Positions 1-8,296 of a DNA stretch of 64,000 bases are shown here, in pieces. Made by a program: the position numbers and the translations under genes. This stretch comes from Longimicrobium sp. GTDB taxonomy: Bacteria; Gemmatimonadota; Gemmatimonadetes; Longimicrobiales; Longimicrobiaceae. The notes below the pieces were generated by a model. It was not told the origin of the DNA, did not search any database, and saw nothing but the letters and a program-made list of their open reading frames with translations. The stretch is taken from contig NZ_DASVSF010000108.1 of the NCBI RefSeq assembly GCF_036388275.1, positions 1 through 64,000 on the forward strand, in the 5' to 3' direction. Each line of letters begins with the position of its first letter. The stretch's first letter is position 1.

Positions 1-107
1 GCTGCCGCCGTTTGAGCAAGGACTACGAGGGCCTGCCGGAGAGTAGCGAAGCATGGATCCATCTTGCGATGTCGGGTCTCATGCTCCGTCGGCTTCGGCC
101 AAGTTGA
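1..107 (+). mobile_element. 3' end of IS5-family transposase (cut by window edge)
   Basis: Reading from base 3 gives a C-terminal segment containing RRLSKDYEGLPESSEAWI and then LMLRRLRPS before TGA at 105-107. The RRLSKDYE..PE.SEA..M..LMLRRL pattern is the typical C-terminus of IS5-family (DDE) transposases. Only the last 34 residues are inside the window, so activity cannot be judged. Just downstream, TTGACATTTCTCAACACCCT (104-123) is a plausible element end. It abuts a dispersed repeat that starts in mid-unit at 125, which suggests the element inserted into that repeat. Confidence 0.82.
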
Positions 108-124
108 CATTTCTCAACACCCTC

Positions 125-409
125 TGAGGCCCAGGCGCACCCCACCCGCCCGTACCCGTCACCACGCGGGCCGAAGGATCTAGCCGCGGCCACTTCTTAG
201 CCCGGGCGCGGCAGCGGTCACCAAGCCCGAGGCCGCGGTAGCTCCGCCCCCGCACCTCACCCCCGACCCTTGGGCCCGAGGAAAGCCGAATCCTTGGGTA
301 CCGTGCCCGCTGCCGCGCCCAAGTTTCAAGGCGTCCGCGGCTAGATCCTTCGCCCCGCGTAGTCTGGAGTGTGGGTCGGTACGGTGCGCCTGGGGCTCAG
401 GATGACAGG
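125..409. repeat. Composite intergenic repeat bounded by inverted A-type ends
   Basis: A reverse A unit (TGAGGCCCAGGCGCACC ... CCGAAGGATCTAGCCGCGG) is followed about 140 bp later by a forward A unit (CGCGGCTAGATCCTTCG ... GGGGCTCAGGATGACAGG). The same arrangement recurs near 10.3-10.9 kb and 61.4-61.9 kb, where the left end reads CCTGTCATCCTGAGG. Here the first bases of the left end are missing next to the transposase remnant. No gene was found in 108-820. Confidence 0.8.
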
Positions 410-443
410 GTGTGGCGTTGCAACGAGTTTGCGTGATGCGCCG

Positions 444-498
444 GGCTGGCTCCCTTCCCCCGCGCAGTTTGCGGGGGAAGGGTTGGGGATGGGGGGCG
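444..498 (+). repeat. B-type dispersed repeat (CCTTCCCCC...GGGGGAAGG hairpin)
   Basis: GGCTGGCTCCCTTCCCCCGC, a short loop containing AGTTTGC, then GGGGGAAGG and a GGGGATGGGGGGCG tail. Near-identical copies lie at about 10180-10232 (reverse), 10894-10950 and 18697-18757. The self-complementary core makes a strong hairpin. Confidence 0.75.
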
Positions 499-618
499 GC
501 CGGAATTGCACCGCCGATTTCGATGCGCACCTCAGCCCGCTCAAGTCCGGCGCAGTTTGCCGGGGGAGGGGCCGCGCTCCTGGATCGGGAGCGCCGCGGG
601 ACTCCCGCGTTCCCTCGA

Positions 619-695
619 GTGTGTGGCGGATCCCTCGGTCGCTGCAAAGGACGGGGTACGGGCAGGTGCACCGTGGCCGCTCCGTCGGGATGACA
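619..695 (+). repeat. C-type dispersed repeat
   Basis: GTGTGTGGCGGATCCCTCGG ... GTGGCCGCTCCGTCGGGATGACA. One of about eight copies in the window, found in both orientations and only between genes. Its outer tip, read inward, is TGTCATCCCGA, almost the same as the tip of the A-type repeat. Confidence 0.78.
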
Positions 696-820
696 GCGCG
701 CTTCCGTGGGTGCGGTGTGCGCGAGGTCGCCTGCCCGGCGGGACGCGGCTTGCCGGGCGGGGCGGCGCGCCGGTACAATCCTTCGATCGAATCGAACCGC
801 TCACACGAGAGGCTGTCGGC

Positions 821-1465
821 ATGACCCGCATCGTTACATCCAACCCCGCCGCGCTGGCCCTGGTGCTCGCTGCGTCGCTCGCCGCCTGCGCCGGGCAGCA
901 GCAGCCGCCACCGCCCGAGCAGACGCCCGCGCAGACCGCCCCCGCGCAGCCCGCGCCCTCCGCGACTCCGGCCGCGAGACCCGCGTCGGCGCAGCAGCCC
1001 GCCAGCCCACGCGACACGGCCGAGATCGTCTTCGCGGAGCGCCGCATCATGGTGGACTACGGGCGGCCGTACATGCGCGGGCGCACCGTCATGGGCGGGC
1101 TGGTGCCGTACGGGCAGGTGTGGCGCACGGGCGCCAACCAGGCCACCCACCTGATGACGCAGCACGACCTGCGCATCGGAAACGTATCGGTTCCGGCGGG
1201 CACCTACACGCTGTACACGCTTCCCGGCGAAACCGCGTGGCAGCTGATCGTCAGCCGCCAGACGGGGCAGTGGGGCACCGTGTACCAGCAGGCGCAGGAC
1301 CTGGCCCGCATTCCCATGCAGGTGGGCCGCACGGCCGCGCCGGTGGAGCAGTTCACCATCTCGCTGAACGCCGACCCTGGCGCCAGCCGCGTGAACCTGG
1401 TGATGGAGTGGGAGAACACGCGGGCCTGGGTGCCCATCGAGATCGTCAACGGCGGCGCACGGTAG
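821..1465 (+). CDS. DUF2911-domain lipoprotein
   Basis: A 214-residue protein starting at ATG 821. The N-terminus (hydrophobic run ending LAASLAAC, Cys 23) is a clear lipoprotein signal, followed by a Gln/Pro/Ala-rich linker to about residue 65. The rest carries the DUF2911 signature: IMVDYGRPYMRGR, VPYGQVWRTGANQATH, AGTYTLYTLPG and a terminal beta-rich part. DUF2911 proteins have no established biochemical role; the GANQAT segment suggests ligand binding, but that is inference. The gene ends 6 bases before pdxH and may be cotranscribed with it. Longer upstream reading is only open-frame DNA through repeats, so the start ahead of the signal peptide is preferred. Confidence 0.88.
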   Translation: MTRIVTSNPAALALVLAASLAACAGQQQPPPPEQTPAQTAPAQPAPSATPAARPASAQQPASPRDTAEIVFAERRIMVDYGRPYMRGRTVMGGLVPYGQVWRTGANQATHLMTQHDLRIGNVSVPAGTYTLYTLPGETAWQLIVSRQTGQWGTVYQQAQDLARIPMQVGRTAAPVEQFTISLNADPGASRVNLVMEWENTRAWVPIEIVNGGAR

Positions 1466-1471
1466 CGGCGG

Positions 1472-2083
1472 ATGGAGTCGGAACGCAGGATGGCGGAGCG
1501 CGCGGAGCCCTTCCGCCGCTTCGCGGAATGGATGGAGCGCGCGCTGGCGGCCCAGGTGCCGGAGCCCACGGCCATGGCGCTCGCCACGGCCGACGCCCAG
1601 GGGCACCCGTCCGTGCGGATGGTGCTGCTGAAGGGCTTCGACGAGGACGGCTTCGTCTTCTACACCAACCTGGAAAGCCGCAAGGGGCGCGAGCTGGCGG
1701 AAAACGCCCACGCGGCGCTCTGCTTCTTCTGGCAGCCGCTGGAGCTGCAGGTGCGCATCGAGGGGCGGGTGGAGCCCGTCTCCGCCGCCGAGGCCGACGA
1801 GTACTACGCGTCTCGCGCCCGCGGCAGCCGCATCGGCGCGTGGGCGTCGCTGCAAAGCCAGCCGCTGGGCTCGTATCAGGACCTGATGGCCGGCGTGCAG
1901 GAGTACGAGGCGCGTTTCACGGGCGACGACATCCCGCGTCCGCCGCACTGGTCCGGGTTCCGGGTGATCCCCTCGCGCATCGAGTTCTGGCAGGGCCGCC
2001 CCAACCGCCTTCACGAACGCGAGCGCTTCGACCTGGACCCGGCGGACCCAAACCTGTGGCGCGTGCAGAACCTGTATCCATAG
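1472..2083 (+). CDS. pdxH: Pyridoxamine 5'-phosphate oxidase
   Basis: A 203-residue cytosolic flavoenzyme that oxidises pyridoxamine or pyridoxine 5'-phosphate to PLP using FMN and oxygen. The family core is present: AMALATADAQGHPSVRMVLL, the FYTNLESRKGREL FMN-binding stretch, FFWQPLELQVRIEGRVE, WASLQSQP and the C-terminal WQGRPNRLHER followed by a short tail. Length fits the family (about 200-230). An alternative ATG at 1490 has a slightly better purine-rich leader; either start leaves the fold intact. It follows the DUF2911 gene by 6 bases and is closed by a strong hairpin terminator at 2113-2148. Confidence 0.95.
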   Translation: MESERRMAERAEPFRRFAEWMERALAAQVPEPTAMALATADAQGHPSVRMVLLKGFDEDGFVFYTNLESRKGRELAENAHAALCFFWQPLELQVRIEGRVEPVSAAEADEYYASRARGSRIGAWASLQSQPLGSYQDLMAGVQEYEARFTGDDIPRPPHWSGFRVIPSRIEFWQGRPNRLHERERFDLDPADPNLWRVQNLYP

Positions 2084-2112
2084 CGCGCTCCGCCGGATCC
2101 ATCGCATGCGCG

Positions 2113-2148
2113 AACACCCTCCTCCACCGCCGCGTGGAGGAGGGTGTT
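2113..2148 (+). terminator. Rho-independent terminator after pdxH
   Basis: AACACCCTCCTCCA (2113-2126) pairs perfectly with TGGAGGAGGGTGTT (2135-2148) across an 8-base loop, followed by GTTTCTT. Confidence 0.88.
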
Positions 2149-2264
2149 GTTTCTTGTCACCCAGCGGGACCGTACTTGTCTGCGGGTCCGTCAGGTGGTA
2201 CGTTTCCGGACCTACCTCGCACAAAAGCGAGTCTTTGGAACCCTGCCGCACGAGAGAGACGCCG

Positions 2265-2588
2265 ATGAAAGCCGTTGCCGCACGTTCGTTCGCCGCCCTG
2301 GCCATGACCGCCGGACTCGCCGCCTTCGCGTATGCACCGGCGGCGCCCTCGTCGGTGCTGTCGGTAGGAATGTATTGCGAGTACGGCTACTGCGAGGCGA
2401 CTGCCGCCGGAGGGTCGGGGAACTACACCTGGACCTGGACCAACGCCAACCCGAACAACACCGTCGGTGAAACCAGCACGGCAACGCCCTGCTGGACGTA
2501 CAACAACCAGATCGTCACCGTCACGGCTACCGTGAACGACGGCAACGGCACGGCCTCGGCCAGCCGCCGATACCGCTGCAGCTACTGA
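2265..2588 (+). CDS. Small secreted protein with Ig-like fold, unknown function
   Basis: A 107-residue protein from ATG 2265 (MKAVAARSF...). Residues 1-30 form a signal peptide (ALAMTAGLAAFAYAPAAPSS). The mature part begins with SVGMYCEYGYCEATAAGGSG and continues with TWTWTN and IVTVTATVNDGNG, a pattern like short PKD/Ig-type beta-sandwich domains. Four cysteines (YCEYGYC, PCW, YRC) could form two disulfides. It stands alone between two terminators. The family is not recognised; export is well supported, function is not. Confidence 0.72.
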   Translation: MKAVAARSFAALAMTAGLAAFAYAPAAPSSVLSVGMYCEYGYCEATAAGGSGNYTWTWTNANPNNTVGETSTATPCWTYNNQIVTVTATVNDGNGTASASRRYRCSY

Positions 2589-2610
2589 CGCGCCACCGCT
2601 CGCACGAACG

Positions 2611-2646
2611 AAGGGGCCGGCCTCCATGCACGGAAGCCGGCCCCTT
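2611..2646. terminator. Bidirectional terminator between convergent genes
   Basis: AAGGGGCCGGC (2611-2621) pairs with GCCGGCCCCTT (2636-2646), lying between a + strand gene ending at 2588 and a - strand gene ending at 2661. Confidence 0.8.
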
Positions 2647-2660
2647 CGGCGTCCCGACGA

Positions 2661-3956
2661 TCAGCCCGACGTCGGCCTGCGCAGGATCGCGGACATCACC
2701 TCGACGAATTGGTCGATCTCGTCCAAGGTGGTGTAGACGCTGGGCGTTACGCGGATGCCCTCCACGCCGCCCCACTTCGTCGGGCTGGTGATGATGCGGT
2801 GCCTGGTCCACAGCTCGTCGTACAATTTTCCCGCCTCGATCCCCTCCACCTGCATCATCGCGACGGCGTACGAGTGACCCGGGCGCAGGCTGGTGTGCAG
2901 CCGCACGCGCGGGTGCCGACGCAGCGCGTTCGCCCAGCGGTCGCGCAGGTACACGAGGCGCGCCGCCTTGTTGGCGATGCCGATGGCGTTGGTGAACGTC
3001 ATTGCCTCGGCAATGGCGAGCGCGTTGGCAGCCGGGTGCGTGCCGATGTCCTCGAACTTCCGGATGTCGGCCCGGCGCGCCTCGTCCGACGCCTGCAGGG
3101 GCCAGAGCTCCGGGACCTTGTCGCGGCGCACGTACAGCATTCCCGTGCCGTGCGGCGCGAAGAGCCACTTGTGAAGGCTGGCCGCGTAGTAGTCGCACTC
3201 CAGGTCGCGCTGGGTGAACGGGAAGTGCGCGAAGCCGTGCGCCCCGTCGACGATCACGGGAATGCCGCGGGCGCGCGCCATCCGCACCACGTCGCGCACC
3301 GGCAGCACCTGGCCGGTCACCCAGGTCACGTGGCTCACCAGCATCAGCCGTGTCCGGGGCGTCACCTCGCGCTCGAAGATCCGCACCACCTCGTCACCGT
3401 CCTCGGCGGGGGCGGGGAGCTCCACCCGCCTGAGCACGATTCCGTCGCGGCGCTCGCGCTGGCGCCAGGTGGAGATCGTGTGCGGGTAGTCGTGCGTGGA
3501 CGTGACCACCTCGTCGCCGGGCCGCAGGTCGAAGCCCATCTGGCAGATCTGCAGCCCCTCGGTGGCGTTGCGGGTAATGGCGATCTCCTCGGCGTCGCAG
3601 CCGAACATCCGCGCCAGGCCCACCCGGACGGTTTCGCGCAGCGGCTCCAGCACCCGCCACATGGTGTGCACCGGCGCCTCGTTGCTGAAGTCCAGGTGCC
3701 GCTTCATTGCGTCCTGCACCAGCGCGGGCGAGGGGCTGACGCCCGCGTTGTTCAGGTTGATGATGGCGCGATTGACCGTAAAGGCCTGCTGCACCGGCGC
3801 CCAGAAGCGCTCGTCGCGGGCGATCTCCTCCGGCGTGCCGGAAAAGCGGGCCAGCTCCTCGCCGATCTCGCGGAGCTGGCCCGGGCCGCCTTGCGCGAGC
3901 CAGGCAGCCGGCGCCGCGCGTGCGGCGGTGGAAAGGAAGTCGCGGCGGGAGACCAT
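2661..3956 (-). CDS. Tat-exported PLP-dependent aminotransferase, class V (isopenicillin-N-epimerase-like)
   Basis: A 431-residue fold-type I PLP enzyme. The start at 3956 gives MVSRRDFLSTAARAAPAAWL, a twin-arginine signal with the SRRDFLS motif, so the folded holoenzyme is probably exported. Catalytic features: TRNATEGLQ near 130, STHDYPHTISTWR near 155, the PLP-binding D237 in VIVDGAHGF, and the Schiff-base Lys 263 in SLHKWLFAPHGTG. This matches the cysteine desulfurase/isopenicillin N epimerase branch of class V. The substrate cannot be told from sequence. An ATG 42 bases upstream would put residues before the Tat motif and is less likely. It is monocistronic, facing a shared terminator. 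Confidence 0.87.
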   Translation of the reverse strand: MVSRRDFLSTAARAAPAAWLAQGGPGQLREIGEELARFSGTPEEIARDERFWAPVQQAFTVNRAIINLNNAGVSPSPALVQDAMKRHLDFSNEAPVHTMWRVLEPLRETVRVGLARMFGCDAEEIAITRNATEGLQICQMGFDLRPGDEVVTSTHDYPHTISTWRQRERRDGIVLRRVELPAPAEDGDEVVRIFEREVTPRTRLMLVSHVTWVTGQVLPVRDVVRMARARGIPVIVDGAHGFAHFPFTQRDLECDYYAASLHKWLFAPHGTGMLYVRRDKVPELWPLQASDEARRADIRKFEDIGTHPAANALAIAEAMTFTNAIGIANKAARLVYLRDRWANALRRHPRVRLHTSLRPGHSYAVAMMQVEGIEAGKLYDELWTRHRIITSPTKWGGVEGIRVTPSVYTTLDEIDQFVEVMSAILRRPTSG

Positions 3957-4086
3957 GGCGTTGTTCAAGCGGGGTCGAGGGATGCCACGGCTGAACATCG
4001 TCCACGCGATCCAAAGGCGCCAGAGCGGATCAGCATCCCGCCCGGGGCTTCACCTGCACGCACGCCGAAGCAGCTATCGAAGCGCC

Positions 4087-4357
4087 TGTCATCCCGACGG
4101 AGCGGCCACCCGGAACCCAGCCCCCGCACGATGGACGGCAGCGACCGAGGGATCCGCCACACAGCTGGGGCTTGCGCCGAAACTCCGGAAGCACCGATCC
4201 CGTTGTTTCCTGTAGAATCGCGAGCAGCGTGGAACCAGCCGGTGCATCAGCCGGTAGACAGCCGTGGTGCCTCTCGCAGTGTGTGTGGCGGATCCCTCAG
4301 TCGCTGCAGAGCACCGTGGGATTGCAGGTTCGCCGTGGCCGCTCCATCGGGATGACA
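4087..4357. repeat. Inverted pair of C-type repeats in a 568-bp gene-free gap
   Basis: A reverse C unit begins with TGTCATCCCGACGGAGCGGC at 4087 and ends near 4165. A forward C unit runs from about 4281 and ends with CATCGGGATGACA at 4357. The two face each other as terminal inverted repeats of a roughly 270-bp unit. No gene was seen in 3957-4524 apart from this unit. Confidence 0.78.
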
Positions 4358-4524
4358 TCGCTCGGCGTCCGGCGCGGAGCGGTGAACCATTCGGGTCAAT
4401 AAAGCGTCGGACAATCGGGAGTGGCTGCCGAAGTCCCCCTCCATCCCTCTCCTGTCGTGGGTTGCGCGCCCGCCCGTCTGCTGCGATCCTGTCGCGCCAG
4501 CATGTATCATCTCTCAGAAAACCC

Positions 4525-5208
4525 ATGGCACTGATACCACACGCCCAGCCGCCACACGGAAACGGGCGCGCGATTTCCCGGGTTCCGCTCCGCGACCAGG
4601 TGCACCACGCGATTATCGAGCGCATTCTGCGCGACGAGCTGAAGGCATCGGCGCGGATCAGCGACACGGCGCTGGCCCGTGAGCTGGACGTGAGCCGCAC
4701 GCCCATTCGCGAGGCGCTGCTTCGGCTGGAGCGTGAGGGGTTCCTGATGGCCGACGTGGGCCGCGGCTTCTTCGTGAAGCCGCTTTCGCAGCGCGAGGTG
4801 CGTGACGTATACCCCGTGCTGTGGACGCTGGAGGTGCTTGCCCTGCGCACCGCCGCGCCGCTGACGGACGCACGGCGCGCGGCGCTGTCCGAGATCAACG
4901 CCCAGCTGGAGGGCGAGGACGACCCGGAGCGCCGCATCGACCTGGACGCGCGTTGGCACCGCACGCTCCTGGAGACGTGCGGCAACGAGTACCTGCTGGG
5001 CACCATCGACGCCATGAAGCGGGTGATCCGCCGCTACGAGTACGCGTACATGCTGAACGCGGGGTTCATTCCCGTGTCCACCCGCACCCACGAGCAGATC
5101 GTCGCCCACGTCGTGGCCGGCGAGATCGCAGACGCGGTGCCGCTGCTGGAAAGCAACTGGCGGTTCTCGATGGAAAGCCTGCTCGACTGGCTCCCCGACG
5201 GCGAGTGA
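4525..5208 (+). CDS. GntR-family transcriptional regulator, FadR/FCD subfamily
   Basis: A 227-residue regulator from ATG 4525. Residues 18-85 form the winged helix: PLRDQVHHAIIERIL, ISDTALARELDVSRTPIREAL, LEREGFLMADVGRGFFV. Residues 95-220 are an all-helical FCD ligand domain. Its likely metal or ligand residues include D and H in DLDARWHRTLLE and H in TRTHEQIVAHVVAGE. Such proteins repress catabolic or transport genes and are released by small organic acids or similar effectors. No obvious target operon is adjacent, so its regulon is unknown. It is followed by a strong terminator. Confidence 0.9.
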   Translation: MALIPHAQPPHGNGRAISRVPLRDQVHHAIIERILRDELKASARISDTALARELDVSRTPIREALLRLEREGFLMADVGRGFFVKPLSQREVRDVYPVLWTLEVLALRTAAPLTDARRAALSEINAQLEGEDDPERRIDLDARWHRTLLETCGNEYLLGTIDAMKRVIRRYEYAYMLNAGFIPVSTRTHEQIVAHVVAGEIADAVPLLESNWRFSMESLLDWLPDGE

Positions 5209-5224
5209 TCCGGCCGGGACGAAC

Positions 5225-5256
5225 GAAAGGCCCGCGGCGGTTGCCGCGGGCCTTTC
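5225..5256 (+). terminator. Terminator after GntR gene (also faces the - strand gene)
   Basis: GAAAGGCCCGCGGC (5225-5238) pairs with GCCGCGGGCCTTTC (5243-5256), loop GGTT. Confidence 0.88.
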
Positions 5257-5278
5257 GCGTTTCGGCGGGGGTGCGCCG

Positions 5279-7606
5279 TCAGTTGTCGTAGTGCATTCCC
5301 AGCAGGCGCGTCCAGGCCTTGGCCATCTGCTCGTACTCCGCCGGGCAGCGCACCGCGCGCGACTGGGGGAGCAGGCCGTTCGTCACCCAGTGCTGGTACT
5401 TCTGCGGATCGGAGCCGTAGATCCAGCACACGATGTTGTACAGGCGCTGCGGCCCCAGCGAGTGCTCGTCGGCGTAGTCGGAATCGTCGAACTGGTTGCC
5501 CGTCTGCAGGGCCAGCGCGCCGGCGACGGCCGCGTTGGCGCCCTTGTCGCCGTCCTGCAGCAGCACCAGCGCGGCCAGCTGGTCGGCGGCGTCCTCTTCG
5601 CGCCCGGTCACCGGCAGGTCCAGCTGGTGCCGCAGGGCGTGCCCCACCTCGTGCATCATGATGAAGGCGAACGCCCCGTCCATCTTCTCGCGCAGCTCGT
5701 CCGCGTTGTTCGTGGCCTGGCTGAAGATGGCGTTCAGGTACTCGATCATCTCGTAGCAGAACGTCACCCGGCCTTCGCTGGGGCTGTAGAAGGCGTTGGG
5801 GTCGCCGCACTCGCTGAACAGCAGCGGAACGTTGCGGGGCAGCGGGAAGTTGGCGTTCAGCTGCTGGGCGAACGCTTCCATCCGCTGCTCGGCCTGCACC
5901 TGCTCGCGCATGGTGTTGTACTGCGGGTTGCGGACGGCGGGGTAGCCGGCCACCCACTTGCCCGTCAGCTGGGAACGGGTGCTTCCCTGCGGCACGTTGT
6001 TCCCGCCCCGGTTGCCCTCGACGGGCGCGCGCTCCACCGTCAGGGTGTACGAGCCGGTGATGCGCGGCTGCACCGAGTTGGCCCGCACCAGGTACAGCCC
6101 GTTCTCGTTCACCCGCACGCGAAGCTGCGAGTTGGTGCCGCCCCCGCCGTCGTCGTCGTGGCGCACGTCGCTCACGTCCTCGCCATCTGTCGACGCCACG
6201 GTGAGGAAGGCGTCGAAGTCCGACGAGCGCATGGTCACCAGCACCTCTTCGCCGGGCGTACCGCGGTAGAGGAAGTTGTCGGCGTACGAGCTGTCGGAAA
6301 GCATGGGGTCGCTGCGCTCCAGCCGCCCCGTCACCGGCTGCCCGGCCTGCAGCGAAGCCATTCCCGACGCGCTGCCCCGCTCCTGGCTGGTGGGCACCTG
6401 GTCGCCGCGCTGCACGATCAGCGAGTACGGCCCCGTCTCGTCGGCACCGAACGAGTTGGCCATGATCACGTACGTGCCGCTCTGGTCGAGCGTCGCCCGC
6501 ACCTGCGCGTTGTTTCCCGGCCCGCTGTCGTCGTCCTGCGCCACCCGCTCCACGTCGCCGCCGGACATGCGGGCCAGGGTCAGGTACGGGTCGAACGAGG
6601 TGGACGTGAGGGTGATGGCGATCTCGTCGCCCGGGTTGCCGGAGTAGGTGAACACGTCGTAGTGCGAGCCGTCGTCCAGCTTGGGGTCCGACGCTTCCAG
6701 CCGCCCGCTGACCGTTTGGCCGATGCGCACGGCCGGGTAGCTCCCCGCGGCCTGCTGCGGCTCGTTGCGGCGGCGGCGGCGCACCACGCGCCCGGCCGGC
6801 TGCACCGACAGCGTGTACGCGCCGGTCACGTCGCCGCGCAGCGAGTTGGCGCGGATCACGTAGCGCCCGCTGGCGGGCACCTCCACCCGCAGCCGCGCGT
6901 CGGTTCCGCCGCCGCCGTCATCGTCCGTGTCCGTGCCCTGGATGGCTTCGTTCGCGCCGGGACCGCCGCCCAGGTAGGCGTCGAACGCCGCGGACGTCAT
7001 GGTGATCTCGATGTTCTCGCCCGGCGTTCCCTGGTACGTGTACAGGTCGTAGTGCGAGTCGTCGCCCAGCTTGGGGTCCGACGCGGCGAGCTGGCCGTTG
7101 ACCGTTTGGCCGGAGCGGATGGTGCCCGGCTGCGCCTGCCCGCCGGTGCGGCGCGGGGTGGGCGTGGGCTCGGGCTCGGGGGCGGGCGCGCCGCCGGCCT
7201 GCACCGAGAGGGTGTAGGCGCCGGTCTCCCCGCCGGAAAGCGAGTTGGCGTGGAAGTAGTAGACGCCGCTCGCGGGCACCGTGGCCTCCATGCGGGCGTT
7301 GGTGCCACCCCCGCCGTCGTCGTCCATGTCCGCCGTCTGCACCCGGCCGCCCTGGATCGTGGGGCCGCCGGCCAGAATGGCGTCGAAGGCGGTGGAGTTC
7401 ATGCTGATGGTGATGCGCTCGCCGGCCCTGCCGCGGTAGACGTACAGGTCGAAGTGCGAGTCGTCATCCAGCTTGGGGTCCGACGCCGCCAGCGAGCCGT
7501 TGACGGTCTGGCCGGCGCGGATGGCCTGCTGCGCGCCGGCGGGCGACGATGCCAAGAGGGCCGCCAGGACGGCGCCCAGCAGCGGAGCGGATGTGCGGTT
7601 CATCAT
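5279..7606 (-). CDS. Secreted multidomain putative metallopeptidase: four PPC-like repeats plus DUF4344
   Basis: A 775-residue secreted protein with a signal peptide (LLGAVLAALLASSPAGAQQ). Four beta-sandwich repeats of about 110 residues follow (near 28-137, 160-272, 290-395, 410-525). Each has G.L..SDP.L.D.S..D.....G.PGE.I.I...S..FDA and later D.DDGGGGTNA, G.Y...ANS..G...GAYTL, as in bacterial pre-peptidase C-terminal (PPC) domains. The last 220 residues contain MMHEVGHALRHQL (HEVGH 652-656) and GREEDAADQLAAL, matching DUF4344 putative zincins. PPC domains normally follow a peptidase; here they precede it. Substrate unknown. ATG 7603 is an equally plausible start. Confidence 0.86.
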   Translation of the reverse strand: MMNRTSAPLLGAVLAALLASSPAGAQQAIRAGQTVNGSLAASDPKLDDDSHFDLYVYRGRAGERITISMNSTAFDAILAGGPTIQGGRVQTADMDDDGGGGTNARMEATVPASGVYYFHANSLSGGETGAYTLSVQAGGAPAPEPEPTPTPRRTGGQAQPGTIRSGQTVNGQLAASDPKLGDDSHYDLYTYQGTPGENIEITMTSAAFDAYLGGGPGANEAIQGTDTDDDGGGGTDARLRVEVPASGRYVIRANSLRGDVTGAYTLSVQPAGRVVRRRRRNEPQQAAGSYPAVRIGQTVSGRLEASDPKLDDGSHYDVFTYSGNPGDEIAITLTSTSFDPYLTLARMSGGDVERVAQDDDSGPGNNAQVRATLDQSGTYVIMANSFGADETGPYSLIVQRGDQVPTSQERGSASGMASLQAGQPVTGRLERSDPMLSDSSYADNFLYRGTPGEEVLVTMRSSDFDAFLTVASTDGEDVSDVRHDDDGGGGTNSQLRVRVNENGLYLVRANSVQPRITGSYTLTVERAPVEGNRGGNNVPQGSTRSQLTGKWVAGYPAVRNPQYNTMREQVQAEQRMEAFAQQLNANFPLPRNVPLLFSECGDPNAFYSPSEGRVTFCYEMIEYLNAIFSQATNNADELREKMDGAFAFIMMHEVGHALRHQLDLPVTGREEDAADQLAALVLLQDGDKGANAAVAGALALQTGNQFDDSDYADEHSLGPQRLYNIVCWIYGSDPQKYQHWVTNGLLPQSRAVRCPAEYEQMAKAWTRLLGMHYDN

Positions 7607-7817
7607 TCCGGTGAATGAACGAAGGTGGGTGTTCAGCGGGAGAGTGGGGCGCGAACGCGGTCCCGCGGGAAGTGCAGGGAGAGAAAGGACGGGCGCGCGA
7701 GGGGATCGGCGCCCGGAGCCCGTCTGGTCCTACCGGGCTGCAATATAAATGGTTCCGCCCCCGCGTCCAGCAGCTCGTTGCAGTTCGCCGCTTGCGCCGC
7801 AACTGCCGAAGCGCGCC

Positions 7818-8285
7818 TGTCATCCCGAGCGAGCGGCAACACCATCGTTCTCGCCACGACGTGGATGGCAGCGACGGAGGGATCCGCCACACACCCATCG
7901 AGACGCATCGGGGTTTCGGATTGCGCCGCGGCTACCGTAGAAGTCCGGGCGCGCCGCCCAGACCTCCGCCACGCCAGTGCAGGCCAGTCCGCAAAGGCGG
8001 ACTTCGTGTCGTCGTTGCAGCGACTTCAGTTGCCCGTGCTTGGGGCGGCCTCGGTCTCCGTGACCGCTGCCGCGCGTCGGTTACGACCCTGGCGAGCGGC
8101 GAGACGTTTCGAGATCGGCCGTGCAGTCCCCGGCTGCCCTCTCCCCCCGGCCCCCTCTCCCGCAAGCGGGAGAGGGGGAGAACTGCACCACGCTCCGGTC
8201 GCGCCACAGGGCCGAACTCGCACCACGGCCAGCCAGTCTGCGAAGGCAGACTTCGTGTGGTCGTTGCAGCGACTTCAGTCGCCCG
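7818..8285. repeat. Repeat island: C unit, D unit, E hairpin, D unit
   Basis: A reverse C unit (7818-7895) is followed by a D unit at about 7978-8037 (CAGTCCGCAAAGGCGGACTT ... GTTGCAGCGACTTCAGT), an E hairpin at about 8136-8192 (CCCTCTCCCGC / GCGGGAGAGGG) and a second D unit at about 8230-8285. Nothing else was seen in the gap 7607-8296. Confidence 0.75.
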
Positions 8286-8296
8286 TCCCCCGTCGA

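Noticed and set aside
341..2305. Very long open frames on the strand opposite, or out of frame with, clear genes (for example 341-2305, 19734-22496, 48541-51915, 55579-57927).
   Set aside because: They are Arg/Ala/Pro/Gly-rich, lack domains or signals, and mirror well-supported genes. High G+C makes such shadows common.
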